This document shows, piece after piece, positions 1 through 9,451 of a stretch of 64,000 nucleotides of DNA. The DNA is taken from contig NZ_JACHXA010000002.1 in NCBI RefSeq assembly GCF_014191775.1, forward strand, positions 310,001 through 374,000, given 5' to 3'. The DNA is from Limibacillus halophilus (lineage in GTDB: Bacteria; Pseudomonadota; Alphaproteobacteria; Kiloniellales; CECT-8803). A model generated the notes under the pieces. That model searched no databases and was not told where the DNA came from. It saw only the letters and a list, made by a program, of their open reading frames with translations. The position numbers and the translations under genes were made by a program. Position 1 is the first letter of the stretch. Each line of letters begins with the position of its first letter.

Positions 1-795
1 GCACTCCGGCAGGAAGCCCAGCAGCAACGCCGCACCTGCAAACCGCATCATCAAGTTGCCGACCGGAGGACGCCTGGCCAGCGCGCCAGACCCGGCGGTC
101 ATAGCGACCGGAGCGATAGCGCCGCCAACATTGGCACCCAAGACCAGCGCCAGACCCAGCAGCGGTTCGATAATTCCCGCCGTCGCCAACGACATGAACA
201 ACAGCACCATCGCCAGGCTGGAGTGCGCGAGCCAAGTCAATACCGCAGCTACCAGGAACGCGATCAAGGGCTCGTCGCCCAGGCGTTCCATGAGCAGCGG
301 AAGAATCTCCGACCCTCGAAGCGCGGCCGACGATCCCACAATCAGCTTCAACGATAGAAGCATAAGTCCAAGCCCGACCCCGGCCCTCCCGAGCTGGCGA
401 ATGAGCGCCCGCTCACTGCTGAGGAACGCCGTAACACCCGCCACGATCAACAACGGCGAAAGGCTCTTCAAATCGAACGAAAAAACCTGGGCGACAAGCG
501 TCGAGCCAACATCGGCGCCTAGCATGATCGCCAAGGCGGCAGCCGTGGTCATCATGGCGCGGCTTGCGAAACCCGCGACGACCAATGCCGTTGCCGTTGA
601 ACTCTGCAACAGCCCTGTAACCAAAATCCCGAAGAAGAAAGCGCGCAATCGGCTAGAAGTGCCAGCGGCAACCATGCGCCGCAACCATGCGCCGAACGCG
701 CGCGTGATCCCGGTCCGCACCATGCGAACGCCCCACAGCAGGAGCGCCACGCCGCCGACAAGGTTGATGATCACTTCAGTGCCACTGAGGTCCAT
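1..795 (-). CDS. Na+/phosphate cotransporter family protein (partial, C-terminus off left edge)
   Basis: Read directly from the minus strand; 265 codons are visible and the gene continues beyond base 1. The product is a multi-pass inner-membrane protein of the NptA/PNaS family, which imports inorganic phosphate with Na+. The family signature QSSTATA lies at residues 64-70, and the related inverted-repeat copy (AHSSLAMVLL, about residues 190-199) and GANVGG (220-225) follow, as expected for the two-fold family architecture. The ATG at 793-795 has a GGAAG sequence just upstream. Whether a C-terminal PhoU-like domain is present cannot be seen. A Pho-box-like repeat lies 124 bases upstream (919-936), consistent with phosphate control. 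Confidence 0.88.
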   Translation of the reverse strand, partial: MDLSGTEVIINLVGGVALLLWGVRMVRTGITRAFGAWLRRMVAAGTSSRLRAFFFGILVTGLLQSSTATALVVAGFASRAMMTTAAALAIMLGADVGSTLVAQVFSFDLKSLSPLLIVAGVTAFLSSERALIRQLGRAGVGLGLMLLSLKLIVGSSAALRGSEILPLLMERLGDEPLIAFLVAAVLTWLAHSSLAMVLLFMSLATAGIIEPLLGLALVLGANVGGAIAPVAMTAGSGALARRPPVGNLMMRFAGAALLLGFLPEC

Positions 796-918
796 CGCGA
801 CTTCCGATCGGACAAGGGTTAAAGAACCACCATGCCCGGACAGTTCCCAACCAGGAACCCGGGCACGATCCAGAAAAATCGAAGGGCAGCACGGAGAAAC
901 TTACGAATCACCGCCGCG

Positions 919-936
919 CCGTAATAAAACTGTAAC
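919..936 (+). promoter_or_regulatory. Candidate Pho box upstream of the phosphate cotransporter gene
   Basis: The 18 bases CCGTAATAAAACTGTAAC form two 7-base units separated by AAAA, the 7-4-7 layout of PhoB sites, and match 14 of 18 bases of the enterobacterial pstS Pho box. It lies in the 395-base gap between the phosphate cotransporter gene (start 795, minus strand) and the padR gene (start 1191). The repeat reads on the plus strand, away from the cotransporter, which weakens the assignment. Apart from this and the dyad at 1123-1149 I see nothing in the gap. Confidence 0.4.
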
Positions 937-1122
937 ATTCTCAGCCGCAAAACGAAATGGCAGTTCTTGCCGCCCCGCCGTTCCGATCCCCTTATTAGCG
1001 ACCGGGCCGGGATGATCATAGGCCATCCTTGAACAGGTCAATCACCGACGATCGCCTACGACTTTGTCGTGCCGCGAATGGTGAAAAATATACGAAATTG
1101 ATTCGAAGTCTCTCTTACAGCT

Positions 1123-1149
1123 TGATCTATATCATTTCGATATATATCA
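1123..1149. promoter_or_regulatory. 27-bp dyad, probable operator of padR and the RND efflux operon
   Basis: An imperfect palindrome with arms TGATnTATATC and GATATAnATCA around a 5-base centre, 42 bases before the padR start. It is also two direct copies of GATnTATATCA 15 bases apart (1124-1134 and 1139-1149). The site is strongly AT-rich in a GC-rich region, so it probably overlaps the promoter. PadR proteins usually autoregulate by binding such dyads. Each half also resembles an FNR/CRP-type site (TTGAT-N4-ATCA), so a different regulator is possible. Confidence 0.5.
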
Positions 1150-1190
1150 AATCGCCATATTATCGACAAAACAAGCGAGTTGTAAAAGCA

Positions 1191-1802
1191 ATGGACACCA
1201 AAGCCCTATGCTTGGCCGTGCTCAGTCGCGGCGAGGCCAGTGGATATGAAATCAAGAAGTCACTTGAGAGTATTCCCATCAGTGCCTTGCAAGAGGTTTC
1301 TTTCGGGTCGATCTATCCTGCGCTCAACAAGCTGACTGAAGAAGAATGCGTAGTCTGTCGCCAGGAGACCCAAACAAAGCGTCCGGACAAGAAAGTCTAC
1401 GCGTTGACGGACCTTGGAATGACCAGGTTGATAGAACGTCTGGAGCAGGAACCGGCGCCTGATCGGTTTCGCTCCGATTTCCTCTTCACCTTGAGCTTTG
1501 CGCACTTTCTGGAGCCCTCGCTGGTCCGACGGTTAATCGATGATCGCATCGCGTTTTACGAAACCAGGATCCAGGAAATGGAAGGGTGCGATCTGACAAG
1601 CGCCACACCAGGAGGGCGTTTCGTGCATGGTTTTGGGCATGCGGTTTATCAGGGCGCCTTGACTTATCTCAGGCAGCAACGCGCCGAACTCTTGGCGGCG
1701 CTAAGCGACCCTGCCCACAACAAAACTCAATCAATCAGACCTGCAAGCGGCATGAAACCGACTGCCAGTCCGTATAAAGAATCGGGACAATTAGGAAATT
1801 GA
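1191..1802 (+). CDS. PadR family transcriptional regulator
   Basis: A 203-residue cytoplasmic repressor-type protein. The N-terminal winged helix-turn-helix (about residues 1-80) carries the PadR pattern SGYEIKKSLE followed by FGSIYPALNKL and KVYALTDLGMTRL; the C-terminal helical part matches the PadR dimerisation domain (Vir_act_alpha_C type). ATG 1191 is preferred over an upstream TTG at 1029 because the homologous protein begins MDTKALCLAVLSRGEASGYE and the operator-like dyad lies inside the longer version. It ends one base before the membrane fusion protein gene, so it probably forms one operon with, and controls, the RND pump that follows. The inducer is unknown. Confidence 0.87.
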   Translation: MDTKALCLAVLSRGEASGYEIKKSLESIPISALQEVSFGSIYPALNKLTEEECVVCRQETQTKRPDKKVYALTDLGMTRLIERLEQEPAPDRFRSDFLFTLSFAHFLEPSLVRRLIDDRIAFYETRIQEMEGCDLTSATPGGRFVHGFGHAVYQGALTYLRQQRAELLAALSDPAHNKTQSIRPASGMKPTASPYKESGQLGN

Positions 1803-1803
1803 G

Positions 1804-2904
1804 ATGAACCGATCGATAATCATTGCCTCTCTTATCGCCGTCGCCGCCGTTGCCTGGATCGCTTCAGGCAGCCTGGGCAACGGCTCCGGGCCGCAACCGC
1901 AAAAGGAACCGGCCAATCTCTCTGCGTTAAGCGAGCGCCAATCTGTGCGCGTCCGCCAGATCGTGGCCGAGGCACACGAGCGACAGCTTGTATTGCGCGG
2001 CTCAACGGAACCGGAACGCGCCGTCGATCTGAAGGCCGAAACCAAAGGGATCATCATTGAGCTGCTCGTGGAGAAAGGAAACGATGTCGCTGCTGGTGAC
2101 GTCATTGCACGCCTTTCGCCCGAGGATCGTCTGGCGCAACTCGCCGAAGCCAAGGCACTCCGCGAACAACGCCGCATTGAACATGAGGCCAATGTAAAGC
2201 TGGCGGACAAGGGCTTTCGCGCCCAGACACAGCTTGCAGGTGCGAAAGCTGGACTGGAGGCGGCCGACGCCGCCGTCAAGAAAGCCGAGATAGAGCTTGA
2301 GAACCTGGTCATATCGGCGCCTTTTGCAGGACGCCTGGAAAGCCGGCCGACAGAGCTGGGAAGTTACTTGGAGATAGGCCAGATGGTGGCCCGAATCGTC
2401 GACCTCGACCCACTCCTGATCGTGGGTTTCGCGAATGAGCAGGATATCCGTCAAATCGAACTTGGAACGAAGGGTCAAGTGCGATTCGTCGGCGGCGGCC
2501 GTGGAGAGGCGGTCGTCTCTTTCATCGCCGCTTCTGCCGAATCCAGCACCCGCACCTTTCGGGTGGAAATGACCATGCCGAATCCTGACGCCGCGGTTCC
2601 TGCCGGTATCACCGCCGAGATGATTCTGCCTCGCGTTTCAGTCGTTGCTCACCGTATCAGCCCGGCGATCCTGACGCTGGCTGACAATGGAAAGGTGGGG
2701 GTTCGCATTGTCGACGACCAGGGCGTGGTGGCCTTTCGGGAGATATCGATCATCGATGAATCACGGGATGTCATGTGGGTCACCGGTCTGCCTGAACACG
2801 CCACTGTCATCGTAGTGGGACAAGAGTTCGTCCAAGAAGGCGAGAAAGTGAAGGCTATCGATGCCGAAACCCTGGAGCCACTGGCCTTGGGAACCGCACA
2901 ATGA
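1804..2904 (+). CDS. RND efflux periplasmic adaptor (membrane fusion protein)
   Basis: 366 residues with an N-terminal membrane anchor or signal segment (residues 5-20, IIIASLIAVAAVAWIA). The body has the HlyD/AcrA-type order: a beta-barrel/lipoyl half (GIIIELLVEKGNDVAAGDVIARL), an alpha-hairpin rich in Ala/Glu/Lys, a second lipoyl half (ISAPFAGRLESRPTELGSYL), and a barrel region beginning about residue 200. It would bridge the inner-membrane pump to an outer-membrane channel; no TolC-type gene is in the window. The stop codon overlaps the start of the permease gene (ATGA), indicating translational coupling. Confidence 0.9.
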   Translation: MNRSIIIASLIAVAAVAWIASGSLGNGSGPQPQKEPANLSALSERQSVRVRQIVAEAHERQLVLRGSTEPERAVDLKAETKGIIIELLVEKGNDVAAGDVIARLSPEDRLAQLAEAKALREQRRIEHEANVKLADKGFRAQTQLAGAKAGLEAADAAVKKAEIELENLVISAPFAGRLESRPTELGSYLEIGQMVARIVDLDPLLIVGFANEQDIRQIELGTKGQVRFVGGGRGEAVVSFIAASAESSTRTFRVEMTMPNPDAAVPAGITAEMILPRVSVVAHRISPAILTLADNGKVGVRIVDDQGVVAFREISIIDESRDVMWVTGLPEHATVIVVGQEFVQEGEKVKAIDAETLEPLALGTAQ

Positions 2905-5900
2905 AGGCACTGATAGCCGCCTGCTTATCCCATAAGCGCAGTGTCATCAGCACACTGGTTTTGCTGTTGATCGCAGGCGCCTATGCCTACGCCGTGATCC
3001 CGAAGGAAGATTCGCCGGACGTCAACATACCGATCCTCTATGTCAACGTCTCGCACGACGGCATCTCGCCGGAAGATGCCGAACGCCTTCTCATCAAGCC
3101 TCTGGAAACGGAAATGCGGGGCATAGAAGGCGTCAAGGAAATGCGCTCGACCGCCTTCCTTGGCGGCGCCAATGTGTTGCTGGAGTTCGACGCCGGCTTC
3201 GATTCCAATCGCGCCTTGATCGATGTTCGCGAGAAGGTCGACCTTGCCAAGCCCGACCTGCCCGACGAAGCCGATGAGCCTGTCGTTAGCGAAGTCAATC
3301 TCAGCCTCTTCCCGGTTCTGACCGTGACACTTTCCGGTCAGGTTCCCGAACGCACGCTGCTACGTCTGGCGCGCGACTTGCAGGATCGCCTGGAAACCAT
3401 CCCCCAGGTGTTGAGCGCAAACCTCAATGGTGACCGCGAGGAGAGGTTGGAGATCGTCGTCGACCCGCTGATGCTTGAAAGCTACGGAATCGATACCGAA
3501 GAGCTGGTTACCTATGTGAACCGCTCCAACCTGCTGGTCGCTGCAGGTGAACTGGACAACGGCACCGGACGTTTCCCGGTCAAGGTTCCCGGTCTATTCG
3601 AAGATTACAAAGACGTACTGGATCTACCGGTCTTGACCGACGGCGACCAGGTCGTGCGGTTTGGCGATCTGGCCGAGTTGCGGCGCACCTTCAAGGATTC
3701 CGAAGGATTCGTGCGTGTGAATGGCCAACCTGCCCTGGCACTGGAAATTCAAAAGCGCACGGGTGAGAACATAATCGAGACCATCGAACTCGTCCGCGAG
3801 AAGGTGGAGCAGACCCGGAAGTACTGGCCGGAATCGGTCCAGGTAAACTACAGCCAGGATGCCTCAACCAACATTCGCACAATGCTGTCCGACCTGCAGA
3901 ACAACGTATTGAGCGCTATCCTACTCGTCATGGTCGTCGTCGTGGCAGCCCTGGGACTGCGGTCGGCCGGTCTGGTGGGCGTGGCAATACCTGGATCCTT
4001 CCTGACCGGCATCCTGGTTATTTGGTCGATGGGCCTGACGGTCAACGTGGTGGTGCTGTTCAGTCTGATTCTCTCCGTCGGTATGTTGGTCGATGGTGCT
4101 ATCGTCGTAACCGAATACGCCGACCGAAAGATGAATGAAGGCGAGCCGCGCGGCCGCGCTTATGGCCTAGCCGCACAGCGCATGTCCTGGCCAATCATCG
4201 CAGCGACCGCGACCACGCTGGCGGCTTTCCTGCCGCTGGTTTTCTGGCCAGGGATCGTCGGCGAGTTCATGAAGTACCTGCCGATTACGCTGGTTGCGAC
4301 CTTGTCGGCGTCCCTTGCCATGGCGCTCATCTTCGTGCCAACGCTTGGTGCTCTCATCGGCCGCGCGAGCCACAGCGGTCCCGCACCGCTGTCACCGGAT
4401 GCGACGGACGACGAGGATTTGGCCAATCTATCGGGAATTACCGGTTACTACGTTCGTCTTTTGCGGAGCGCACTCAAACGGCCAGGGGCGGTGCTCCTGA
4501 CAGCGCTTGCTGTGCTGATCGCCGCCCAGATCGCTTATGGCACCTTTGGCAAGGGCATCGAGTTCTTTCCCAAGATCGAGCCGGATAACGCGGCGCTGCA
4601 AATCAGAGCGCAGGGCAACTTCTCGATTCAAGAACGAGACACCTTGTTGCAACAGGTGGAAAACCGAATTCTCGATCTCCAGGAAGAACGCGGCGAGTTC
4701 CACAGCATTTACGCCTTTTCCATGGCGCGCTCTGGCCAACAGCGTGACGAGCCGGAAGACATCATCGGGGTCGTCCAGCTTGAATTCACCGATTGGTTCG
4801 CCCGACGCAAAGCAGATGTAATCCTGGCCGATATTCGGGACCGTACTGCCGATCTGGCAGGTATTCATCTGGAAACGCGCAAGGAAGAGGCCGGCCCGCC
4901 AGTTGGGAAGCCAATCCAGATCGAGGTCGGCTCGGATTCACCTGAACGCATTGCAGCGACCGCCGAGCGCATTGCAGCAAAGCTGGAATCGATGGACGGA
5001 CTGCTCAACATCGAAGACGGCGGCAGCCTGCCCGGCATCGAATGGAATTTGACGGTAGATCGGGCGCAAGCCGCGAAGTTCGGCGCGGACATCAGCCTCA
5101 TCGGAAGTTACGTCCGCATGGTCACCAACGGCATGATCATTGGCGGCTATCGACCGGACGACAGTGACGATGAGATCGATATCGTGGTGCGACTGACAGA
5201 GCGAGAACGAACAGTTTCCTACCTCGACGATCTGCGCATTCAAACCAAGCAGGGTTCGATCCCCATCAGCAACTTCGTCACCCGATCGGCGCAACCCAAG
5301 ATCAATCAGCTAAGGCGCGTCGATGGCCAGCGCGTAGTGACGCTGCGCGCCGATGTCGCGCCCGGCGTCTTGGCTTCCGAAAAGGTGGCGGAGATTCAAA
5401 ATTGGATGCTGGAACAAGAACCTGACCCATTGGTCAATATTCGCTTCAAGGGCGAAGATGAGGAACAGCAGAAGGCCCAGGCTTTCCTTGGTAAGGCATT
5501 CGTGGTGGCGTTGTTCCTGATGGCCATCATCCTAGTGACCCAGTTTAACTCCTTCTACAGTGCATTCCTGATCCTGACCGCCGTGGTGATGTCGACGGTC
5601 GGCGTCATGTTGGGGCTGTTGTTGACCGGACAACCTTTTGGGATCGTCATGTCCGGGATCGGGGTCATAGCCTTGGCAGGCATCGTCGTTAACAACAACA
5701 TTGTGCTGATCGATACCTATGACCGCCTGAAGGAAACGGCGCGCAGCGACTTCGATGCCATACTGCGCACCGGCGCGCAGCGACTTCGCCCTGTTCTGCT
5801 GACCAGTGTCACGACAATTCTTGGCCTCATGCCGATGGTGCTCGCTCTGAACATTGATTTTGTGGCGCGCGACCTGCAGATCGGCGCGCCCTCCACTCAA

Positions 5901-6077
5901 TGGTGGCGGCAACTATCAACGGCCATTGCCTTTGGCCTGGCTTTTGCGACACTGCTAACGCTTTTCGTCACGCCGTCGGCCTTGATGGCCCGTGCGAAGT
6001 TCAAGGCATGGCGGTCCGCTCGCAAAGAAAGACGCCAAACCAAACGCGGTGCGGCCAACCCCTCGCCTGCCGAATGA
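2901..6077 (+). CDS. RND efflux transporter permease subunit (AcrB/HAE1-like)
   Basis: A 1058-residue proton-driven exporter, the usual length for RND permeases. It starts with the cytoplasmic/TM1 pattern SVISTLVLLLIAGAYAYAVIPKEDSPD, broken here into the TM1 helix and the periplasmic porter domain that follows. The TM4 motif ILSVGMLVDGAIVVTEY contains the acidic residue used for proton relay, and the second half repeats the first (GVIALAGIVVNNNIVLIDTYDR). Twelve TM helices and two large periplasmic loops are evident from hydrophobicity. Substrates cannot be told from sequence; the PadR gene upstream suggests induction by a small aromatic or toxic compound, which is inference. Confidence 0.92.
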   Translation: MKALIAACLSHKRSVISTLVLLLIAGAYAYAVIPKEDSPDVNIPILYVNVSHDGISPEDAERLLIKPLETEMRGIEGVKEMRSTAFLGGANVLLEFDAGFDSNRALIDVREKVDLAKPDLPDEADEPVVSEVNLSLFPVLTVTLSGQVPERTLLRLARDLQDRLETIPQVLSANLNGDREERLEIVVDPLMLESYGIDTEELVTYVNRSNLLVAAGELDNGTGRFPVKVPGLFEDYKDVLDLPVLTDGDQVVRFGDLAELRRTFKDSEGFVRVNGQPALALEIQKRTGENIIETIELVREKVEQTRKYWPESVQVNYSQDASTNIRTMLSDLQNNVLSAILLVMVVVVAALGLRSAGLVGVAIPGSFLTGILVIWSMGLTVNVVVLFSLILSVGMLVDGAIVVTEYADRKMNEGEPRGRAYGLAAQRMSWPIIAATATTLAAFLPLVFWPGIVGEFMKYLPITLVATLSASLAMALIFVPTLGALIGRASHSGPAPLSPDATDDEDLANLSGITGYYVRLLRSALKRPGAVLLTALAVLIAAQIAYGTFGKGIEFFPKIEPDNAALQIRAQGNFSIQERDTLLQQVENRILDLQEERGEFHSIYAFSMARSGQQRDEPEDIIGVVQLEFTDWFARRKADVILADIRDRTADLAGIHLETRKEEAGPPVGKPIQIEVGSDSPERIAATAERIAAKLESMDGLLNIEDGGSLPGIEWNLTVDRAQAAKFGADISLIGSYVRMVTNGMIIGGYRPDDSDDEIDIVVRLTERERTVSYLDDLRIQTKQGSIPISNFVTRSAQPKINQLRRVDGQRVVTLRADVAPGVLASEKVAEIQNWMLEQEPDPLVNIRFKGEDEEQQKAQAFLGKAFVVALFLMAIILVTQFNSFYSAFLILTAVVMSTVGVMLGLLLTGQPFGIVMSGIGVIALAGIVVNNNIVLIDTYDRLKETARSDFDAILRTGAQRLRPVLLTSVTTILGLMPMVLALNIDFVARDLQIGAPSTQWWRQLSTAIAFGLAFATLLTLFVTPSALMARAKFKAWRSARKERRQTKRGAANPSPAE

Positions 6078-6111
6078 TCGTTTTGATCGCAATGGCTCCG
6101 CGGGTCCGGAA

Positions 6112-7302
6112 CTACTGAACGCCCTGCCCCTCTGGGATCATGAAAACCTGCCCTGGATAGATCAGATCGGGGTTGCGTATCTGATCTTTGTTCGCCTCCA
6201 GGATAAGGGTGTAGCGCATGCCCTCCCCATAGGCGCGGCGCGCCAAGCGCCAGAGGCTGTTTCCAGGTTGGACGACCGCAATACCCTCTCCGGTTAGCGG
6301 CCCCTGCCCACCGGCACGATAGAAAGGCGTTTCCACCCTTGCCACCACTTTGCCGGCGCCGTCGATTTGATCGACCCGAAGCTGATGCGTGCCGGTTGCA
6401 ACACGCTCCGCCGGCGAGAATTGCCACCGGCGATCCTGCCCTGCCCGGGTATCGCCGACAGCTTTGTTGTCCAGATAGATCAGAAGCCGGGCGTCCGCCG
6501 GCGCCTGCCCACCGACCACCAGATTTCCGTCGGCGTCGTAATCGATTATCTCCAACGCCAGATCACCCGCTGAAATCCCCTCTCCGACATTGCCTTGTAA
6601 CACGCGGGGAACCGAGCCTTCGGTGCCGGGCACCAGGACCGCCAATGGCTGTGCCAACGCAGCGGTCTGATCGCCGCCATCTGCGGGTAACGTGCTGCCG
6701 TCGGCGCCTGCCACCTGGTTCGACCCAGGCACGACAATAACGACCGATTGCTCGGATTCCGTCCAGGGTGACGCCTCGGAAGCGCGTGAGCGAAGCGTCA
6801 AACGATGTTCGCCCGGCCCCAACGGCTGCTCGGGCAACGCCACAAATTCGCCGCGTTCATTCGTGGTGGCGCGGGCGACAATGTTTCCCTTTTCGTCCAC
6901 CACTTCAATATCGGCGCCCAGGTCGCCGCGTCCGGCAATGACCGTGGCACCGTCACGCTCTACCCTGACGATATCGAAAGAGGGTTTGACCGGTGGCAGG
7001 GCAGTGGCGGTGGATCCGCTGGTCGCTGCCTCACTTGTGCCTTGGGAAGCGGAGGCCATATCGGATGCACCGGCCGAGGTGTTGCCTGCAGTTGTGGCGT
7101 CGGAAGAAACCGATGCCGTCGACTGCGTGCCGCTCGTGGGTTGCTCCGCCGTTGATTGTGCGGTGTTCTCAGCGCCACTTTGCAGGGGTGCTTCAGACGT
7201 CACGGCCGGTTTGGGCGGCGCATCGGGATCATTAAAATAGAAGAACAGCGCCGCCACACCCAACGCCAGGGCAACAACGATCAGCACGCCGTATTGTTTC
7301 AC
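6112..7302 (-). CDS. LysM peptidoglycan-binding domain protein
   Basis: 396 residues from a GTG start. An N-terminal membrane helix (GVLIVVALALGVAALFFYF) is followed by a Ser/Thr/Ala-rich low-complexity linker to about residue 105, then two Ig-like or carbohydrate-binding-like beta modules (one around AGRGDLGADIEVVDEKGN, one around VVGGQAPADARLLIYLDN) and a C-terminal LysM domain (VVQPGNSLWRLARRAYGEG, ending IYPGQVFMIP). It is probably an envelope protein anchored in the inner membrane that touches peptidoglycan. It is convergent with the RND operon (34-base gap) and divergent from the LOG gene. No enzymatic domain is visible. Confidence 0.85.
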   Translation of the reverse strand: MKQYGVLIVVALALGVAALFFYFNDPDAPPKPAVTSEAPLQSGAENTAQSTAEQPTSGTQSTASVSSDATTAGNTSAGASDMASASQGTSEAATSGSTATALPPVKPSFDIVRVERDGATVIAGRGDLGADIEVVDEKGNIVARATTNERGEFVALPEQPLGPGEHRLTLRSRASEASPWTESEQSVVIVVPGSNQVAGADGSTLPADGGDQTAALAQPLAVLVPGTEGSVPRVLQGNVGEGISAGDLALEIIDYDADGNLVVGGQAPADARLLIYLDNKAVGDTRAGQDRRWQFSPAERVATGTHQLRVDQIDGAGKVVARVETPFYRAGGQGPLTGEGIAVVQPGNSLWRLARRAYGEGMRYTLILEANKDQIRNPDLIYPGQVFMIPEGQGVQ

Positions 7303-7472
7303 CGTACAACGCCCCCCACTTTACGACTCCTATCCAGCTCCGTTCCGCGTTTGCCGGGTGCATGCTCTTTGGGCCTGCGCCCTTGCATTGTCACGAAGCC
7401 GCCATGACATCCACACTCGGCACAGGTTACAGTGATCTGAAAGAAAAGCAAAAGAAGGAAGCCACCAACGTC

Positions 7473-8057
7473 ATGCCTAAAATTCGAAGTCTTTGTGCCT
7501 ATTGCGGCGCATCTCAACGCGTTGACCCCCTTTACCTGGATATCGCCAAAGCTTTGGGCCGCGAAGCCGCCTTGCGCGGAATCGAACTGATCTTTGGTGG
7601 TGGACGCGTTGGTATGATGGGTGCGGTCGCCGACGGCGCGATCGCGGAAGGTGGGAGCGTTGTGGGCATCATCCCTGAGCACCTGGAAAGCGTGGAGGTC
7701 GGCCATCAAGGCGTAACGCGTTTGGAAGTGGTTCCTTCAATGCATGTCCGCAAGATGCGCATGTTCGAACTTTCCGATGCCTTCTGCATCCTGCCCGGCG
7801 GACTTGGCACCCTGGACGAAACCTTCGAGATACTGACTTGGCGGCAACTTGGACTTCATGACAAGCCGGTGGTGGTGCTGGACACCCTGAACTACTGGCA
7901 ACCTCTCAAAGCTTTGATCGAGCATCAGGTCAAGGTCGGTTTCGTGAAGCCCGAGCATGCCGAGATGCTGACGTACGTCAGCGATCTGGAAACGCTGTTC
8001 GAGACGCTGGAGGCCGAACCCCGTTCCCGGATCGAAGGAGAAAGTGAGCGCTTTTAG
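7473..8057 (+). CDS. LOG family protein (TIGR00730, nucleotide 5'-monophosphate nucleosidase)
   Basis: A 194-residue Rossmann-fold protein of the lysine-decarboxylase-like/LONELY GUY family. It shows the signatures GGGRVGMMGAVADGAI and PGGLGTLDETFE (the PGGxGTxxE motif that binds the ribose-phosphate), after an N-terminal SLCAYCGASQR strand-loop. Characterised members cleave cytokinin riboside or other nucleoside 5'-monophosphates to base plus ribose 5-phosphate. The ATG at 7473 gives the normal family length and has AAGAAGGAA upstream; starts further upstream (7404, 7362) would add an unusual tail. Confidence 0.87.
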   Translation: MPKIRSLCAYCGASQRVDPLYLDIAKALGREAALRGIELIFGGGRVGMMGAVADGAIAEGGSVVGIIPEHLESVEVGHQGVTRLEVVPSMHVRKMRMFELSDAFCILPGGLGTLDETFEILTWRQLGLHDKPVVVLDTLNYWQPLKALIEHQVKVGFVKPEHAEMLTYVSDLETLFETLEAEPRSRIEGESERF

Positions 8058-8143
8058 GCGGTCGGGGCTGCCCCATGTTGCGCTGCGGCGTAAGGCCGAC
8101 TATCTTGCCCGCGACTTTCAACACCGGCGGACCCGGCCTCTTT

Positions 8144-8149
8144 TATAAT
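8144..8149 (+). promoter_or_regulatory. Candidate -10 element for icd
   Basis: A perfect TATAAT 46 bases before the icd start, in an otherwise GC-rich 137-base gap. No convincing -35 hexamer is found at 16-18 bases spacing, so this is a weak call. Confidence 0.25.
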
Positions 8150-8194
8150 CGGCCCCTCCCGCCGGATATCGTCGGCCATTAACGGAGGCGCAGT

Positions 8195-9418
8195 ATGCCC
8201 AAGATTCAGGTTAAGAACCCTGTCGTCGAGCTCGACGGCGATGAGATGACCCGCATCATCTGGAAGATGATCCGCGAACGTCTGATCCAGCCCTATCTCG
8301 ATGTTGACCTCAAGTACTTCGATCTGGGCGTCGAGAAGCGCGACGAGACCAACGACCAGATCACGGTGGACGCAGCCAACGCCATCAAACAGCACGGCGT
8401 CGGCGTCAAATGCGCGACCATCACGCCCGACGAGGATCGGGTCACGGAATTCAACCTGAAAAAGATGTGGCGCTCGCCAAACGGCACGATCCGAAACATT
8501 CTGGGCGGCACGGTATTCCGTCAGCCGATTATCTGCGAGAACGTGCCGCGCCTGGTGCCCGGCTGGACCCAACCGATCGTGATCGGTCGTCACGCCTTCG
8601 GCGATCAATACCGCGCCACCGACTTCTTGGTTCCTGGCCCCGGAAAGCTGACCATGACCTTCACACCTGCCGACGGCGGCGAGGCGGTCACCTATGACGT
8701 GCATGATTTCCCCGATGCCGGTGTTGCCATGGGAATGTACAACCACGACGAATCGATCCGCGGTTTTGCCAGGGCCTGCATGAACTACGGTTTGACCCTG
8801 GGCTGGCCGGTCTACCTCTCCACCAAGAATACGATCCTCAAAGCCTATGACGGACGATTCAAGGATCTTTTCCAAGAGGTTTACGAAGCCGAATTCGCCG
8901 ACAAATTCTCGGCGAAGGGTATCACCTACGAGCATCGTTTGATCGACGACATGGTTGCTTCCGCCCTCAAGTGGTCTGGGGGGTTCGTCTGGGCCTGCAA
9001 GAACTACGACGGCGATGTACAGTCCGATACTGTTGCCCAGGGCTTTGGCTCATTGGGCCTGATGACTTCCGTCCTGATGACGCCGGACGGCAAGACCGTC
9101 GAAGCGGAGGCCGCGCACGGCACGGTCACGCGGCACTACCGCATGCACCAGCAGGGCAAGGAGACCTCGACCAACCCGATCGCCTCAATCTTTGCCTGGA
9201 CGCGTGGACTATCCTACCGTGGCGCCTTCGACGGCACCCCGGACGTAGTCCGTTTTGCCGAAACGCTGGAGAAAGTCTGCATCGACACAGTTGAAGCCGG
9301 CGACATGACCAAGGATCTCGCTTTGCTGGTTTCCCCGAATCAACCCTGGCTGACCTCGCAGAAGTTCTTCGATAAGGTCGACCAGAACTTGCAGAAGGCC
9401 ATGGCCAACTGGAAGTGA
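8195..9418 (+). CDS. icd: NADP-dependent isocitrate dehydrogenase
   Basis: 407 residues; oxidatively decarboxylates isocitrate to 2-oxoglutarate in the TCA cycle and makes NADPH. The sequence is of the homodimeric, mitochondrial-like type common in alphaproteobacteria: the substrate-binding segment [20 protein letters not shown], the family motif [20 protein letters not shown], and the coenzyme loop around [12 protein letters not shown] are all present. A strong ribosome site (ACGGAGG) precedes ATG 8195. It sits between the LOG gene and a cyclophilin gene, close to alaS and recA, an arrangement I associate with alphaproteobacteria. Confidence 0.95.
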   Translation: MPKIQVKNPVVELDGDEMTRIIWKMIRERLIQPYLDVDLKYFDLGVEKRDETNDQITVDAANAIKQHGVGVKCATITPDEDRVTEFNLKKMWRSPNGTIRNILGGTVFRQPIICENVPRLVPGWTQPIVIGRHAFGDQYRATDFLVPGPGKLTMTFTPADGGEAVTYDVHDFPDAGVAMGMYNHDESIRGFARACMNYGLTLGWPVYLSTKNTILKAYDGRFKDLFQEVYEAEFADKFSAKGITYEHRLIDDMVASALKWSGGFVWACKNYDGDVQSDTVAQGFGSLGLMTSVLMTPDGKTVEAEAAHGTVTRHYRMHQQGKETSTNPIASIFAWTRGLSYRGAFDGTPDVVRFAETLEKVCIDTVEAGDMTKDLALLVSPNQPWLTSQKFFDKVDQNLQKAMANWK

Positions 9419-9451
9419 CGGGTTAAGTCGGCAAGGAAGGGGACGCTAACA

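Noticed and set aside
56-1015. A 319-codon open frame on the plus strand at the left edge
   Set aside because: It is the antisense of the phosphate cotransporter gene; its translation is low-complexity Ser/Pro/Arg-rich and matches nothing, while the minus strand shows the family motifs.
1122-1135. FNR box before padR (TTGAT-N4-ATCAT)
   Set aside because: It is one base off the consensus and forms part of a larger dyad more simply explained as the PadR operator; kept only as an alternative.
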